NCBI RefSeq assembly: GCF_046614695.1
Contig: NZ_JBKKHQ010000021.1
Coordinates: forward strand, 127,870-191,869
Length of the DNA stretch: 64,000 nt
Reading direction: 5' to 3'
Source of the DNA: Pokkaliibacter sp046614695
GTDB lineage: Bacteria > Pseudomonadota > Gammaproteobacteria > Pseudomonadales > Balneatricaceae
Both the position numbers and the translations under genes were made by a program. The notes beneath the pieces were generated by a model. It saw only the letters and a program-made list of their open reading frames with translations. It had not been told where the DNA came from and made no database searches. Below, in pieces: positions 51,903 to 61,436 of this stretch (its first letter is position 1; every line of letters starts with the position of its first letter).

Positions 51903-54653
51903 ATGTCTGCTTCAGCACCCCGCGCACCTTTGGTACTCGTGGATGGTTCATCCTATCTGTATCGCGCGTACCACGCGCTGCCGCCACTGAATAATGCCAA
52001 GGGCCAGCCCACCGGTGCCATCAAGGGCGTTCTCGGTATGCTGCGCTCACTGCGACAGGCGTATCCTGATTCTCTAACCGTGGTGGTGTTTGACGCCAAG
52101 GGCAAGACATTCCGCGATGATATGTACCCTGAATACAAGGCCAACCGTCCTTCCATGCCGGACGATCTGCGCTCGCAGATCGAACCTTTGCACGAAGCCA
52201 TCCGTGCGCTGGGCTATCCGCTTCTGGCGGTTACCGGCGTTGAAGCGGACGATGTTATCGGCACTTTGGCGCAGCAAGCCTGGCAGGCCAGGCAGCCGAC
52301 GGTGATCTCGACCGGCGACAAGGATATGGCACAGCTCGTCAATGAGCACGTGACCCTCGTCAACACCATGACCAATACCACCATGGATATTGAGGGCGTG
52401 AAGGAAAAGTTCGGCGTCGCGCCCGAGCGCATTATCGATTACCTCGCGCTGATTGGCGATAAGGTCGACAACGTCCCGGGCGTGCCCAGTTGCGGCCCGA
52501 AAACCGCAGTGAAGTGGCTGGAAGCCTATGGCTCGCTGGATGGCGTGCTGGAACATGCCGAAGAAGTAACAGGCAAGGTCGGTGAGAAACTGCGTGAATT
52601 TGCGCCTGAGCTGCCGTTGTCCCGCGATCTGGTGACCATCAAGTGTGATGTGGAACTGGAAGAACCCCTCGCCGCGCTGGCGATGAAAGCGCCCGATACC
52701 GATCTGCTTTTCACTCTGTACACCGAGCTTGAGTTCAAAGGCTGGCTGGCGGAGCTTAAGCGCGGCGGTCCGCTGGCGACGCCGGAGTCTGCAGAAGTCG
52801 CGGCTGATCAGGGTGAGCTCGCTGAAGCGATCAGCTTCCCGACCGACACGCGTTACGAAACGATCCTGACGCAGGAAGATTTTGATCGCTGGCTGGAGAA
52901 GCTGAACAAGGCGGAGATTTTCGCGCTGGATACCGAAACCACGTCGCTGGATTACATGGAGGCGCAGCTGGTGGGCATTTGTCTGGCGGTTGAGCCCGGC
53001 GAGGCGGCGTATATTCCTATGGCCCATGACTATCTTGGCGCCCCCGCTCAGCTCGATCGCAACAAGGTGATTGCCGCACTGAAGCCAATACTTGAAGACG
53101 AGAATAAGGCCAAGGTGGGGCAGCACCTCAAGTACGACATGAACGTGCTGGCCAGTTATGACGTTGAACTGAAAGGCATCGCGGATGACACCATGCTGGC
53201 GTCCTACGTGCTAAACAGCACGGCGACTCGCCATAACATGGATGATCTGGCCAAGTTTTATCTTGATCACACCACCATCAGTTTTGAGGATATTGCCGGT
53301 AAAGGCGCCAAGCAGCTGACCTTTAACCAGATCGAGCTGGAAAAGGCCGCGCCGTACGCCTGTGAAGATGCCGACATCACCCTGCGCCTGCATCAGGTGC
53401 TGCAAGCCAAACTGACAGCGGAGCCTAAGCTCAAAACCCTGCTGACGGATCTGGAACTGCCGCTGGCGCCGATTCTGTCGCGGATTGAGCGCACCGGTGC
53501 GCGTATTGATGCCGAACGTCTGCACCAGCAAAGCCAGCAGCTGGCCACGCGTATGCAGGAGCTGGAAGCCGAAGCCCATGAGCTGGCTGGTGAGGCCTTT
53601 AACCTTGGCTCAACTAAACAGCTGGGCGAGATTTTGTTTGAACGCCAGAAGTTGCCAGTACTGAAGAAAACCCCCAAGGGCGCCCCTTCGACCTCCGAAG
53701 AAGTGCTGGCGGAGCTGGCGCTGGATTATCCGCTGCCCAAGGTGATTCTGGAGTACCGCAGCCTCAGCAAACTGAAGTCGACCTATACCGACAAGTTGCC
53801 GGAGATGATCAAGCCGAAAACCGGTCGCGTACATACTTCTTATCATCAGGCGGTAACGGCCACTGGCCGTTTGTCTTCGACGGATCCGAACCTGCAGAAC
53901 ATCCCGGTGCGTAGCGAAGAAGGCCGCAAGATTCGTCAGGCGTTTGTGGCACCTGAGGGTTATGTGCTGATGGCGGCGGACTATTCGCAGATTGAGCTTC
54001 GCATCATGGCGCACCTTTCGGATGATCAGGGTCTGCTGACTGCCTTCTCCCACGGGGAAGATATCCACAAGGCGACGGCGGCAGAGGTTTTTGGTGTGTC
54101 GCTGGAAGGGGTCAGTGCGGACCAGCGTCGCAGTGCCAAGGCGATCAACTTTGGCCTGATTTATGGCATGTCGGCCTTTGGTCTGGCTAAGCAGCTCGGG
54201 ATTAATCGTACCGATGCGCAAACCTACATCGACCGTTATTTCACCCGTTATCCCGGCGTGAAACGCTATATGGACAACACCCGTAGTGATGCAGGTGAAA
54301 AGGGCTTTGTCGAAACCCTGTTTGGTCGCCGTTTGTACCTGCCGGATATCAAATCCAGCAATGGCATGCGTCGTCAGGCGGCGGAACGTACGGCGATCAA
54401 CGCGCCGATGCAGGGCACCGCGGCAGATATTATCAAGCGCGCCATGCTGGCGGTGGATGCGGCTTTGGGCGCCAGTGACCTGGATGCCCGCATGATCATG
54501 CAGGTACACGATGAACTGGTACTGGAAGTGAAGGCCGATCAGGTCGAGGCCGTTAAAGCGCTGATCACTAAGGCCATGAGCGAAGCGGCAGAACTTAAAG
54601 TGCCACTGCTGGTGGAAGTCGGTACGGGCTGCAGCTGGGAAGAGGCGCACTGA
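51903..54653 (+). CDS. polA: DNA polymerase I
   Basis: A 916-residue repair and Okazaki-fragment-processing polymerase with three domains: 5'-3' exonuclease (1 to about 290; VLVDGSSYLYRAYHALPPL, LIGDKVDNVPGVPSCGPKTA), 3'-5' exonuclease (about 320-510) whose catalytic acids are intact (FALDTETTSLDY), and polymerase (about 510-916) with motif A MAADYSQIELRIMAHLS, motif B RRSAKAINFGLIYGMS and motif C QVHDELVLEV. The ATG at 51903 has AAGGA eight bases before it; the longer frame to 51792 covers the promoter region and is rejected. A terminator follows. Confidence 0.98.
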   Translation: MSASAPRAPLVLVDGSSYLYRAYHALPPLNNAKGQPTGAIKGVLGMLRSLRQAYPDSLTVVVFDAKGKTFRDDMYPEYKANRPSMPDDLRSQIEPLHEAIRALGYPLLAVTGVEADDVIGTLAQQAWQARQPTVISTGDKDMAQLVNEHVTLVNTMTNTTMDIEGVKEKFGVAPERIIDYLALIGDKVDNVPGVPSCGPKTAVKWLEAYGSLDGVLEHAEEVTGKVGEKLREFAPELPLSRDLVTIKCDVELEEPLAALAMKAPDTDLLFTLYTELEFKGWLAELKRGGPLATPESAEVAADQGELAEAISFPTDTRYETILTQEDFDRWLEKLNKAEIFALDTETTSLDYMEAQLVGICLAVEPGEAAYIPMAHDYLGAPAQLDRNKVIAALKPILEDENKAKVGQHLKYDMNVLASYDVELKGIADDTMLASYVLNSTATRHNMDDLAKFYLDHTTISFEDIAGKGAKQLTFNQIELEKAAPYACEDADITLRLHQVLQAKLTAEPKLKTLLTDLELPLAPILSRIERTGARIDAERLHQQSQQLATRMQELEAEAHELAGEAFNLGSTKQLGEILFERQKLPVLKKTPKGAPSTSEEVLAELALDYPLPKVILEYRSLSKLKSTYTDKLPEMIKPKTGRVHTSYHQAVTATGRLSSTDPNLQNIPVRSEEGRKIRQAFVAPEGYVLMAADYSQIELRIMAHLSDDQGLLTAFSHGEDIHKATAAEVFGVSLEGVSADQRRSAKAINFGLIYGMSAFGLAKQLGINRTDAQTYIDRYFTRYPGVKRYMDNTRSDAGEKGFVETLFGRRLYLPDIKSSNGMRRQAAERTAINAPMQGTAADIIKRAMLAVDAALGASDLDARMIMQVHDELVLEVKADQVEAVKALITKAMSEAAELKVPLLVEVGTGCSWEEAH

Positions 54654-54716
54654 GTTAGCCTCAGCGACTTTTCAACAGCCCGTCACTGATCTGACACACG
54701 GGCGTTATCCACAATC

Positions 54717-54755
54717 AGGCCTGCTTCTGCGACTCTCGGAAGCAGGCTTTTTTAT
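54717..54755 (+). terminator. Rho-independent terminator after polA
   Basis: A 9-bp stem GCCTGCTTC/GAAGCAGGC with an 11-base loop and TTTTTTA, 65 bases past the polA stop. Confidence 0.9.
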
Positions 54756-54787
54756 GGGCGCTTTAGTGGTTGTCGTGATGCAGCCGC

Positions 54788-55720
54788 TCAGCGAGCCAGA
54801 TCCGCGCTGCCAAAGGCCACGGCATCATGGGCATGCAGGCTTTCCTGATGTTGCACCTTTACGGAGACCTGCGTGAAGCCCGCTTGCTGTAATCCCTGCA
54901 GCAGGATGCGGCTGGCATCTTCGACATACATCAACTGCGAGCCATTGCGCACCGCAAAGGCTTGTTCATCCGCCCGCTTGACCAGTGTCTGTACTGGCGT
55001 CTGCAAGAGATCTTCCGCAAGCGTAATCAGCTCAGGTAGCCCCCAGTGATGGGCATCGGCAGCAATGGGAAGCTGTAAGGTGGCGATACTGCGCTGGCTG
55101 TGGGGTGTCGCCATGCTGCCATGCGCTTGTAGCCAGTCGTAAACCCGGGCCAGCGTCAGTGTGTCGCTGGCGTTTTCCGCAAAGGCCTGCAGGAAGGCGT
55201 CCGCCAAGTATTGTCGACTTAGCGCGGCAGAGCAGGGGCAGGTTGAGGAGTAGTGAAGATCCACTTCGAGGCTGATCTGACTTTCACCCAGATGGGCATT
55301 GTGTTCACCCAGTATCCGCACAGGATAACGCTGCCAGCCACTGCGTTCAGCGGTCACCAGCGCCGGGCGGCTGAGATAGAAATCAAAATGCCATTCACTG
55401 CGTGCCAATAAGCTTTGGCATTCGTCATGGCTGGCAATCGCGCGTGCCAGTAACAAATCCAGAGCTACGGGAGTCAGTGGTTGCGTCGCCATTTCCTGTG
55501 CCAGTGCATAGAGCCGTGACATGTGAATCCCTTTGGGGCCATTACGCGAGCCGGGCAGGTCTACGCCGATGCTGACCTGCGCCTGAGAGTGGCGCATGCC
55601 ATCAATCTCGTTCAGGCGAATGGGCAGAAAGATGGATTCCATGCCAACCCATTCCAGTGATGGCATGGCAGAGTTAAGGGGTTGGCGGGCTGTATCTGGA
55701 AGGGGTTGTGGGCTGTGCAT
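54788..55720 (-). CDS. folE2: GTP cyclohydrolase I type IB (FolE2), zinc-independent
   Basis: A 310-residue enzyme that makes 7,8-dihydroneopterin triphosphate from GTP for folate synthesis, able to use metals other than zinc. The family's Cys-containing motif is visible as STCPCSAALSRQYL, in place of the Cys-His site of FolE, and the GSRNGPKGIHMSRLYAL segment near the start is typical. Bacteria keep it as a backup when zinc is scarce; the strong Zur box 25 bases before its start fits this exactly. It lies between polA and engB on the opposite strand to polA. Confidence 0.95.
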   Translation of the reverse strand: MHSPQPLPDTARQPLNSAMPSLEWVGMESIFLPIRLNEIDGMRHSQAQVSIGVDLPGSRNGPKGIHMSRLYALAQEMATQPLTPVALDLLLARAIASHDECQSLLARSEWHFDFYLSRPALVTAERSGWQRYPVRILGEHNAHLGESQISLEVDLHYSSTCPCSAALSRQYLADAFLQAFAENASDTLTLARVYDWLQAHGSMATPHSQRSIATLQLPIAADAHHWGLPELITLAEDLLQTPVQTLVKRADEQAFAVRNGSQLMYVEDASRILLQGLQQAGFTQVSVKVQHQESLHAHDAVAFGSADLAR

Positions 55721-55744
55721 CGGATCAGACTCACTAAGCTATAA

Positions 55745-55763
55745 AATGTTATATCATAACATT
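55745..55763. promoter_or_regulatory. Zur box before folE2
   Basis: AATGTTATATCATAACATT is a 19-bp palindrome with one mismatch between arms, very close to the gammaproteobacterial Zur consensus. It overlaps the expected promoter, 25 bases before the folE2 ATG. Confidence 0.88.
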
Positions 55764-55947
55764 ATACAGTTAAGAGGAAGTTCCGGGTCAAATCCAGCAG
55801 GCAAAGAGGCAAGTGAGAAGCCGCTCGGTTAGGGCAGCGGGTAAAAATAAGGTTACAGGAGATGACATGGAATAAGGGCGGGGATGGCTACACACGACCG
55901 GTATCAGTGATTCTATTCGGCGGTGTGTAGCGAACAAGTCGGACGTA

Positions 55948-56619
55948 TTACTCGGTGGCGGTATCGTCTTCTGAGGTATCTTCGACGGCAGGGCCCAGCA
56001 GCCAGTCATCCAGACGGTGTGCCAGCTGTTCGACACCGGTTTTCTTCAGCGATGAAAAAAGCTGCACGCTGACCAGATCTCCCATGCGATCACGCAGCTC
56101 ATTGCGCAGCTTCGCCATCGTGGAGGACGCTGGTCCCTTGTTAATTTTGTCGGCTTTGGTCAGCAGAATGTGCAGAGGCATTTTGGCATCAATGCACCAC
56201 TCCACCAGAATTTCATCGAACTCGGTCATGGGATGGCGCACGTCCATCATCAGCACCAGCCCTTTAAGGCTTTGGCGATCAGCCAGGTAATCGCTGATGT
56301 GGGCTTGCCAGTCGAGTTTCATGGCGACGGGCACTTTGGCGTAGCCATAACCCGGCAGGTCGACCAGGTAAATCGGCGGGTTCTCAACCCCGTTAGGGAC
56401 CTTGAGAGAGAAGTAGTTGATCAGCTGCGTGCGCCCTGGCGTTTTCGAGGTGCGCGCCAGTTTGCTTTGCTGAGTCAGCGCATTGATGGCACTGGATTTA
56501 CCCGCATTGGAACGACCCGCGAAAGCGACCTCGCACGTTTCATCGGGCGGGCACTGGCTCACTTTGGCCGCACTGATGGCATAGCGGGCTGTGTGGTAAT
56601 TGACGCGTGAGGTTAGCAT
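55948..56619 (-). CDS. engB: Ribosome biogenesis GTPase EngB (YsxC/YihA)
   Basis: A 223-residue TRAFAC GTPase needed for 50S subunit assembly. G1 is AGRSNAGKSSAIN, G3 VDLPGYGYAKV, G4 LLTKADK. The EngB start pattern YAISAAKVSQCPPDE is typical for gammaproteobacteria, and KTPGRTQLINYF is the G2/switch I region. Cytoplasmic. It is divergent from the cytochrome c4 gene, as in pseudomonads. The 180 bases between its stop and the folE2 start contain the Zur box and no gene. Confidence 0.96.
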   Translation of the reverse strand: MLTSRVNYHTARYAISAAKVSQCPPDETCEVAFAGRSNAGKSSAINALTQQSKLARTSKTPGRTQLINYFSLKVPNGVENPPIYLVDLPGYGYAKVPVAMKLDWQAHISDYLADRQSLKGLVLMMDVRHPMTEFDEILVEWCIDAKMPLHILLTKADKINKGPASSTMAKLRNELRDRMGDLVSVQLFSSLKKTGVEQLAHRLDDWLLGPAVEDTSEDDTATE

Positions 56620-56797
56620 GGTGATCGTGCTCTGGCTGACTCAGCAACGGATAAGCTCGTTTTTGAGTGCTGGGTGGTTCACTATAATGCCGATCAGATG
56701 CGGGCAACGGCATTGTCGATGTCTTGGTGCCCTATGATACTGAAAAAAACCAATAAATGATTGTGCCCGGCGGGCCAATCCGAACCAGGATAAGCAA

Positions 56798-57409
56798 ATG
56801 ACGCTGCGACTCTCATGCCTGTTGCTACTGCTGGCTGTTTTTTCCGTGAATGCGAATGCCGAGGGCGATCCTGCCAAAGGTAAAGCCAATATCGTTGTCT
56901 GTGCCGCCTGTCATGGCATGCAAGGTGTCTCACCCATGCCAACGTATCCCTCGCTTGCTGGCCAGCATGAGCGCTATCTCACCAAGGAGCTTCAGGATAT
57001 CAAGTCGGGCAAGCGGTCGGTCCCGGTAATGAGTGGTATTCTTCTTAATCTGTCGGATGAGCAAATGAGCGACATGTCCGCCTATTTCGCCAGTCTGCCC
57101 ATGCCTGCTGCCAAAGAGGGGTCAGGTGATAATGCTCTGGGAGAGACGATTTATACGCAAGGATTGCCTGACAAAGGCGTGCCTGCTTGTACGTCGTGTC
57201 ACGCACCAGCAGGGATTGGCAACTCTCAGGCTGGTTTTCCCGCGTTGGCGGGCCAGCATGAGGCCTACCTTGAAGCTCAGCTCAAGGCTTATCGCGATGG
57301 CACACGCAGCGCAGATAAAACCAACATTATGGCAGGCGTCACCGCCAATATGACGGATGACGACATGGCTGCGGTCGCGAGCTATTTGCAGGGGCTGAGT
57401 GCGCATTAA
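56798..57409 (+). CDS. Cytochrome c4 (dihaem)
   Basis: A 203-residue periplasmic dihaem cytochrome. Signal peptide MTLRLSCLLLLLAVFSVNANA, then two homologous haem domains with VVCAACHGMQG and PACTSCHAPAG; axial methionines are likely in SVPVMSGILLNLS and TNIMAGVTANMT. It passes electrons from the bc1 complex or other donors to terminal oxidases. Divergent from engB, and followed by dsbA at 171 bases; the same order occurs in pseudomonads. Cytochrome c maturation and disulfide reactions meet here only by neighbourhood. Confidence 0.95.
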   Translation: MTLRLSCLLLLLAVFSVNANAEGDPAKGKANIVVCAACHGMQGVSPMPTYPSLAGQHERYLTKELQDIKSGKRSVPVMSGILLNLSDEQMSDMSAYFASLPMPAAKEGSGDNALGETIYTQGLPDKGVPACTSCHAPAGIGNSQAGFPALAGQHEAYLEAQLKAYRDGTRSADKTNIMAGVTANMTDDDMAAVASYLQGLSAH

Positions 57410-57580
57410 ATCATCCTTGATTGTATAAGGATGAAACATTTGCGGCGAGGCGAGACAGGAAAGCCTTTTGTATGATGGCTTTTTGGGTGTTGAACTTTAT
57501 GTGCCTGTGTCGGTCACAATGAATGGATACTGGCACGAGGCAGGGCCTCATCCACGATTAACAGGATCGGAGAGCATTAC

Positions 57581-58219
57581 ATGTTGAAAGCAGTAAAAGT
57601 GTTGGTGTTGGGTCTGTGTTTGCTTCCTCTGGCAGGCATGGCTGATGAAACCTATGTTGAAGGCAAGGACTATCAGGTACTGAGCGAGCCTGTTCATACC
57701 CCCGATCCCAAGAAAATTCAGGTGATCGAATTCTTCAGTTACGCTTGCCCGCACTGTAATGCCTTTGATCCGGTCGTCACTCCCTGGGCGGCCAAACTGG
57801 GTGATGATGTGCAGTTTGATCACGTTCCAGTGGTCTTTCATCCAAGCTGGGAAGGTCTGGCGCGTACTTACTATGCGACCCATGAAGTGGGCGTAGAAGA
57901 GAAAATTCATGCGCCTCTGTTTGCCGCGATCCATCAGGACCACCGTAATCTTTCCACCAAGGAAAATCTGGTGGCCTTCATGAAAGAGCAGAATGTGGAT
58001 GCAGAGCAGTTTGCCAAGGTCTATTCTTCTTTTGCGACGGATATGCGTCTGAAGAAAGGCGAAGGCTTGCTGGCGAGTTACGAAGTGACAGGCGTTCCCT
58101 CCATTACCATCAATGGTAAGTATGTGGTGGCGCCAGTGAACTCCGGAGAAGATACGTTCACTCACATGCTCAAAGTCGCAGACTATCTGATCGCAAAAGA
58201 ACGCAAAGCCATGCAGTAA
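57581..58219 (+). CDS. dsbA: Thiol:disulfide interchange protein DsbA
   Basis: A 212-residue periplasmic oxidase that introduces disulfides into exported proteins. A Sec signal (MLKAVKVLVLGLCLLPLAGMA) precedes a thioredoxin fold with a helical insertion. The active site is FSYACPHCNAF (CPHC), and the cis-proline loop reads VTGVPSITING. GGAG occurs before the ATG. DsbA would be reoxidised by DsbB, not in this window. It probably also serves the Cys-rich exported proteins of the region. A diguanylate cyclase gene follows. Confidence 0.97.
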   Translation: MLKAVKVLVLGLCLLPLAGMADETYVEGKDYQVLSEPVHTPDPKKIQVIEFFSYACPHCNAFDPVVTPWAAKLGDDVQFDHVPVVFHPSWEGLARTYYATHEVGVEEKIHAPLFAAIHQDHRNLSTKENLVAFMKEQNVDAEQFAKVYSSFATDMRLKKGEGLLASYEVTGVPSITINGKYVVAPVNSGEDTFTHMLKVADYLIAKERKAMQ

Positions 58220-58360
58220 CGGAGCACTGTATGGTGAGGGAATGGCTCTCTGGTGTCATTCCCTCCCACAAAGATGTCGTTGCCTGAGGTGAATCATCTT
58301 CTCTCAGGCAAAACATGTCAGTATCTGTCGAGCTCCATAGATTCTTCATTGGATGGCCCT

Positions 58361-59722
58361 GTGAGCAGTACAGATACGCAAGACTGGAAAAGTCGTTACT
58401 ACGAACTTCTTTCTGAGCTGAACGAAGCTGAGCTGGATGCTGAAAACAAGTTAAAACTGTTTACAGCACTGGTTCGTAAGCTCGCTCAGCATTTAGCCCT
58501 GGACCAGCCCCATGTGCCACGCTGGGGGTCTCTGGTTAAAGCGCTGCAGAATGTCCCTGATGCTTCCATGCTCACCGCCTGGGTCGAGCAGGTGGATGCT
58601 CCCCTGCCCGCCGATCACGCAATCCAGACGCCGGAAGAACAAGACACCGCCGATACTCTCGTCCGCCGCATACGCCACTGGCTATTACGTCAGGTGCAGC
58701 CGGTGATGGGTGAGTTACAGCACCATCCTGACCTTCTTAATCTGATTGATGAACTGGAAGGGCAAGATAGCCCGGAAGTGGTCGAGCGCACCTTGCAAAG
58801 TTTACTGACAGTGCTGTTTTCGCAACTAGGTCAGCAAAACCGAGAGCTGGAAAACTACCTTCAGGAGATTTCACGTCATCTGCAGATGATGCAGCGTTAT
58901 GTCGATACCGAGTTGCTGCAACAACGCTCAGCGCGTGCAGAAACTGCAACCTTTACCTCAGATTTGCAGCAGGATATGGGGGACTTGCGTCAGGAAGTGC
59001 GTGATGCCACCAACCTCTCAGTGTTGCAGTCACAGGTTGAGGAACGTCTTAAAGGCCTGACTGGTTATGTGGAAAGCTATCGTACGGCCCATGAAAAGCG
59101 GGCACAGCATTGGCAGCAGCGCCATAACGAGATGGAAAAGCGGTTGAAGTCCCTCGAAGTTGAGCACGAAAGGCTGCAGGGACAACTTGAAGATCAGCAT
59201 CAGCGAATGCAGCAGGATGCGCTGACCGGTTTGCCCAACCGAATGGCCTACGATATGCGCCTGCGTCAGTTGTTTAGCGATTTCCAACAGCAGCAGCGGC
59301 CTTTTGCACTGTTAGTCGGCGATCTGGACTTCTTCAAGGCTATTAATGACCAATATGGTCATCTGGCCGGGGATAAAGTGCTGAAAATTATGGCAAAGAC
59401 CCTGCGCCCGCTGTTACGAAAAGAAGATCTGCTGGCGCGCATTGGCGGCGAGGAGTTTGTTTTCCTGCTGCCGGGTCTGGGCCGAGATACAGCGCGGCAG
59501 TTTGCCGAGAAAGTTCGACTCACAGCCTCCGGTGTTGGCTTCCATTTTCGCGGAGTGCGGGTGTCTGTCTCTCTTTCCGTCGGAATTGCGATTTCCCGTC
59601 AGGGCGATGATGCCGCCAAGCTCTTTGAGCGTGCTGATCAGGCGCTCTATGAAGCGAAACGAAATGGCCGGAATCAGGTTTGTGTCGAGTCAGACACAGA
59701 CAAGGCCACGCGCAAGCGTTAG
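58361..59722 (+). CDS. Diguanylate cyclase (GGDEF domain)
   Basis: About 453 residues. A long helical and coiled-coil N-terminal region (roughly 1-285), without membrane segments, precedes a GGDEF domain: DALTGLPNRMAYD at its start, GDLDFFKAINDQYGHLAGD with the metal site, the active-site loop ARIGGEEFVFLLPG (GGEEF), and YEAKRNGRNQVC at the end. It should make cyclic di-GMP from GTP. Start chosen at the GTG at 58361, where the protein begins MSSTDTQDWKSRYYELL like the pseudomonad neighbour of dsbA; GTG 58253 or ATG 58274 would add weakly coding sequence. No EAL domain. Confidence 0.9.
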   Translation: MSSTDTQDWKSRYYELLSELNEAELDAENKLKLFTALVRKLAQHLALDQPHVPRWGSLVKALQNVPDASMLTAWVEQVDAPLPADHAIQTPEEQDTADTLVRRIRHWLLRQVQPVMGELQHHPDLLNLIDELEGQDSPEVVERTLQSLLTVLFSQLGQQNRELENYLQEISRHLQMMQRYVDTELLQQRSARAETATFTSDLQQDMGDLRQEVRDATNLSVLQSQVEERLKGLTGYVESYRTAHEKRAQHWQQRHNEMEKRLKSLEVEHERLQGQLEDQHQRMQQDALTGLPNRMAYDMRLRQLFSDFQQQQRPFALLVGDLDFFKAINDQYGHLAGDKVLKIMAKTLRPLLRKEDLLARIGGEEFVFLLPGLGRDTARQFAEKVRLTASGVGFHFRGVRVSVSLSVGIAISRQGDDAAKLFERADQALYEAKRNGRNQVCVESDTDKATRKR

Positions 59723-59788
59723 AATCATCGGCTTCATGTGCAAGGCACAGGCTTTGGATGCTGTGTCTGATCTAAGGAAGCGGTTCTG

Positions 59789-61414
59789 GTGATTCGACTA
59801 CTTCGTATTCTGACCATCATTCGTGTTATCGCCCAGTATCGCCTGGATGACATTATTCCCCTCAATGCAATGCCGTGGTTTATTCGGGCCTGTGTCTGGC
59901 TCCTGCCCTGGCGTTGGTATCGTAATGAGTTGCCTCGTGGAGAGCGTCTGCGCTGCGCTCTTGAAGAGCTTGGCCCGGTGTTCGTCAAGTTTGGACAGGT
60001 GCTGTCTACCCGTCGTGATTTGCTCCCGCCGGATATCGCCGATGAGCTAAAGCTCCTGCAGGATCGTGTTCCGCCCTTTCCCGGTGATCGTGCCATTAGC
60101 ATTATTGAGCACTCTCTCGGAGTGCCCGTCTCTGAAGTCTTCAGCTCTATCAATCGTCAGCCTTTAGCCTCCGCCTCTATTGCTCAGGTCCATGAAGCCG
60201 TGCTTCACAGTGGCGAGCATGTGGTGGTGAAGGTTATTCGTCCGGGTATCAATAAAATCATTCGCAAGGACGTCGCTGTCATGCACGCTGTTGCCGGGAT
60301 GATTACCCGCGTCTCTGCAGATGGACGGCGTCTTCGTCCGGTGGAAGTCGTCCGCGATTACGAACGTACGCTTTACGATGAGCTGGACCTGCAGCGCGAA
60401 GCTGCCAACGCGGCACAGATTCGCCGGAACTTTGATAAGTCCGTCATGCTCTATGTTCCTGAGGTTTACTGGGAATTTACCCGACGCCAGGTCATGGTAA
60501 TGGAACGTATCGGCGGTATTCCTGTGGCGGATGTTGACAGCCTTCGCGCCGATGGTGTGGATCTGAAAGTGCTTGCCGAGCGAGGGGTGGAGATCTTCTT
60601 CACTCAGGTCTTTCGAGATAACTTCTTTCACGCAGATATGCACCCTGGCAACATCTTCGTGGATCGTGATGCGACTTCCAGCCCTCGCTATATCGCGATC
60701 GACTTCGGTATTGTCGGTTCGCTGACGCCCGAAGATCAGCAGTATCTGGCGCGCAATCTGCTGGCTTTTTTCAAGCGAGACTATCGCCAGGTTGCACAGT
60801 TGCATGTTGACTCCGGCTGGGTGCCGCCGGATACGCCAGTTCATGATTTTGAGGCCGCCATACGTACTGTCTGTGAGCCTATTTTCCAGAAGCCGCTGAA
60901 AGATATTTCTTTTGGTCATGTCTTGTTAGGCCTCTTCCAAACGGCCCGTCGCTTCAATATGGAAGTGCAGCCTCAACTGGTTTTGCTGCAAAAAACCCTG
61001 CTGAATATTGAAGGTTTGGGGCGTCAGCTCTATCCCGAACTTGATCTCTGGGCCACAGCGAAACCTTTTCTCGAAAACTGGATGAAAGAGCGCATGGGCG
61101 CGCGTGGTGTATGGCGGCGCATGAAGGCTCAGGTGCCGGATATCATGGATCAGCTACCGCAACTGCCGCAGCTGACCATGGATGCACTTCAGCAAGTGCG
61201 TCAGTTGGATCAGACGCTTAAGCAAATTCAGCAAACGACGGATGATCTTGAGCCTGCCAAGCACTGGATGGGTAAAGTGGGTCTGGTCGCTGTTGTGCTT
61301 GCTCTCATTACTTTCTGGCATGGCAGCTGGAACTGGATAAGTCAGACGCCCGTCTCTGCATGGATTGTCGCGGCGGTAGGGTTGGCTCTTTTATGGCGGC
61401 ATCCCCGCCGCTGA
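59789..61414 (+). CDS. ubiB: Ubiquinone biosynthesis protein kinase-like UbiB
   Basis: A 541-residue ADCK/UbiB family ATPase needed for ubiquinone synthesis. The nucleotide-binding N-terminus has the invariant KxGQ motif in FVKFGQVLSTRRDLLPPD, an Ala-rich loop in ASASIAQVHEAVL, the catalytic region HADMHPGNIFV and the metal site IAIDFGIVG. Two membrane helices close the protein (about 490-535). The start is GTG at 59789 behind AAGGAAG. The gene leads the ubiB-hisI-hisE-tatABC run; ubiE and ubiJ, often upstream, are not here. Confidence 0.95.
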   Translation: MIRLLRILTIIRVIAQYRLDDIIPLNAMPWFIRACVWLLPWRWYRNELPRGERLRCALEELGPVFVKFGQVLSTRRDLLPPDIADELKLLQDRVPPFPGDRAISIIEHSLGVPVSEVFSSINRQPLASASIAQVHEAVLHSGEHVVVKVIRPGINKIIRKDVAVMHAVAGMITRVSADGRRLRPVEVVRDYERTLYDELDLQREAANAAQIRRNFDKSVMLYVPEVYWEFTRRQVMVMERIGGIPVADVDSLRADGVDLKVLAERGVEIFFTQVFRDNFFHADMHPGNIFVDRDATSSPRYIAIDFGIVGSLTPEDQQYLARNLLAFFKRDYRQVAQLHVDSGWVPPDTPVHDFEAAIRTVCEPIFQKPLKDISFGHVLLGLFQTARRFNMEVQPQLVLLQKTLLNIEGLGRQLYPELDLWATAKPFLENWMKERMGARGVWRRMKAQVPDIMDQLPQLPQLTMDALQQVRQLDQTLKQIQQTTDDLEPAKHWMGKVGLVAVVLALITFWHGSWNWISQTPVSAWIVAAVGLALLWRHPRR

Positions 61415-61436
61415 GATGCGATAAGGTTTGAAAAAC

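Noticed and set aside
54654..54787. Possible Spot 42 (spf) RNA downstream of polA, as in enterics
   Set aside because: The sequence shows only the polA terminator; none of the conserved Spot 42 sequence is present.
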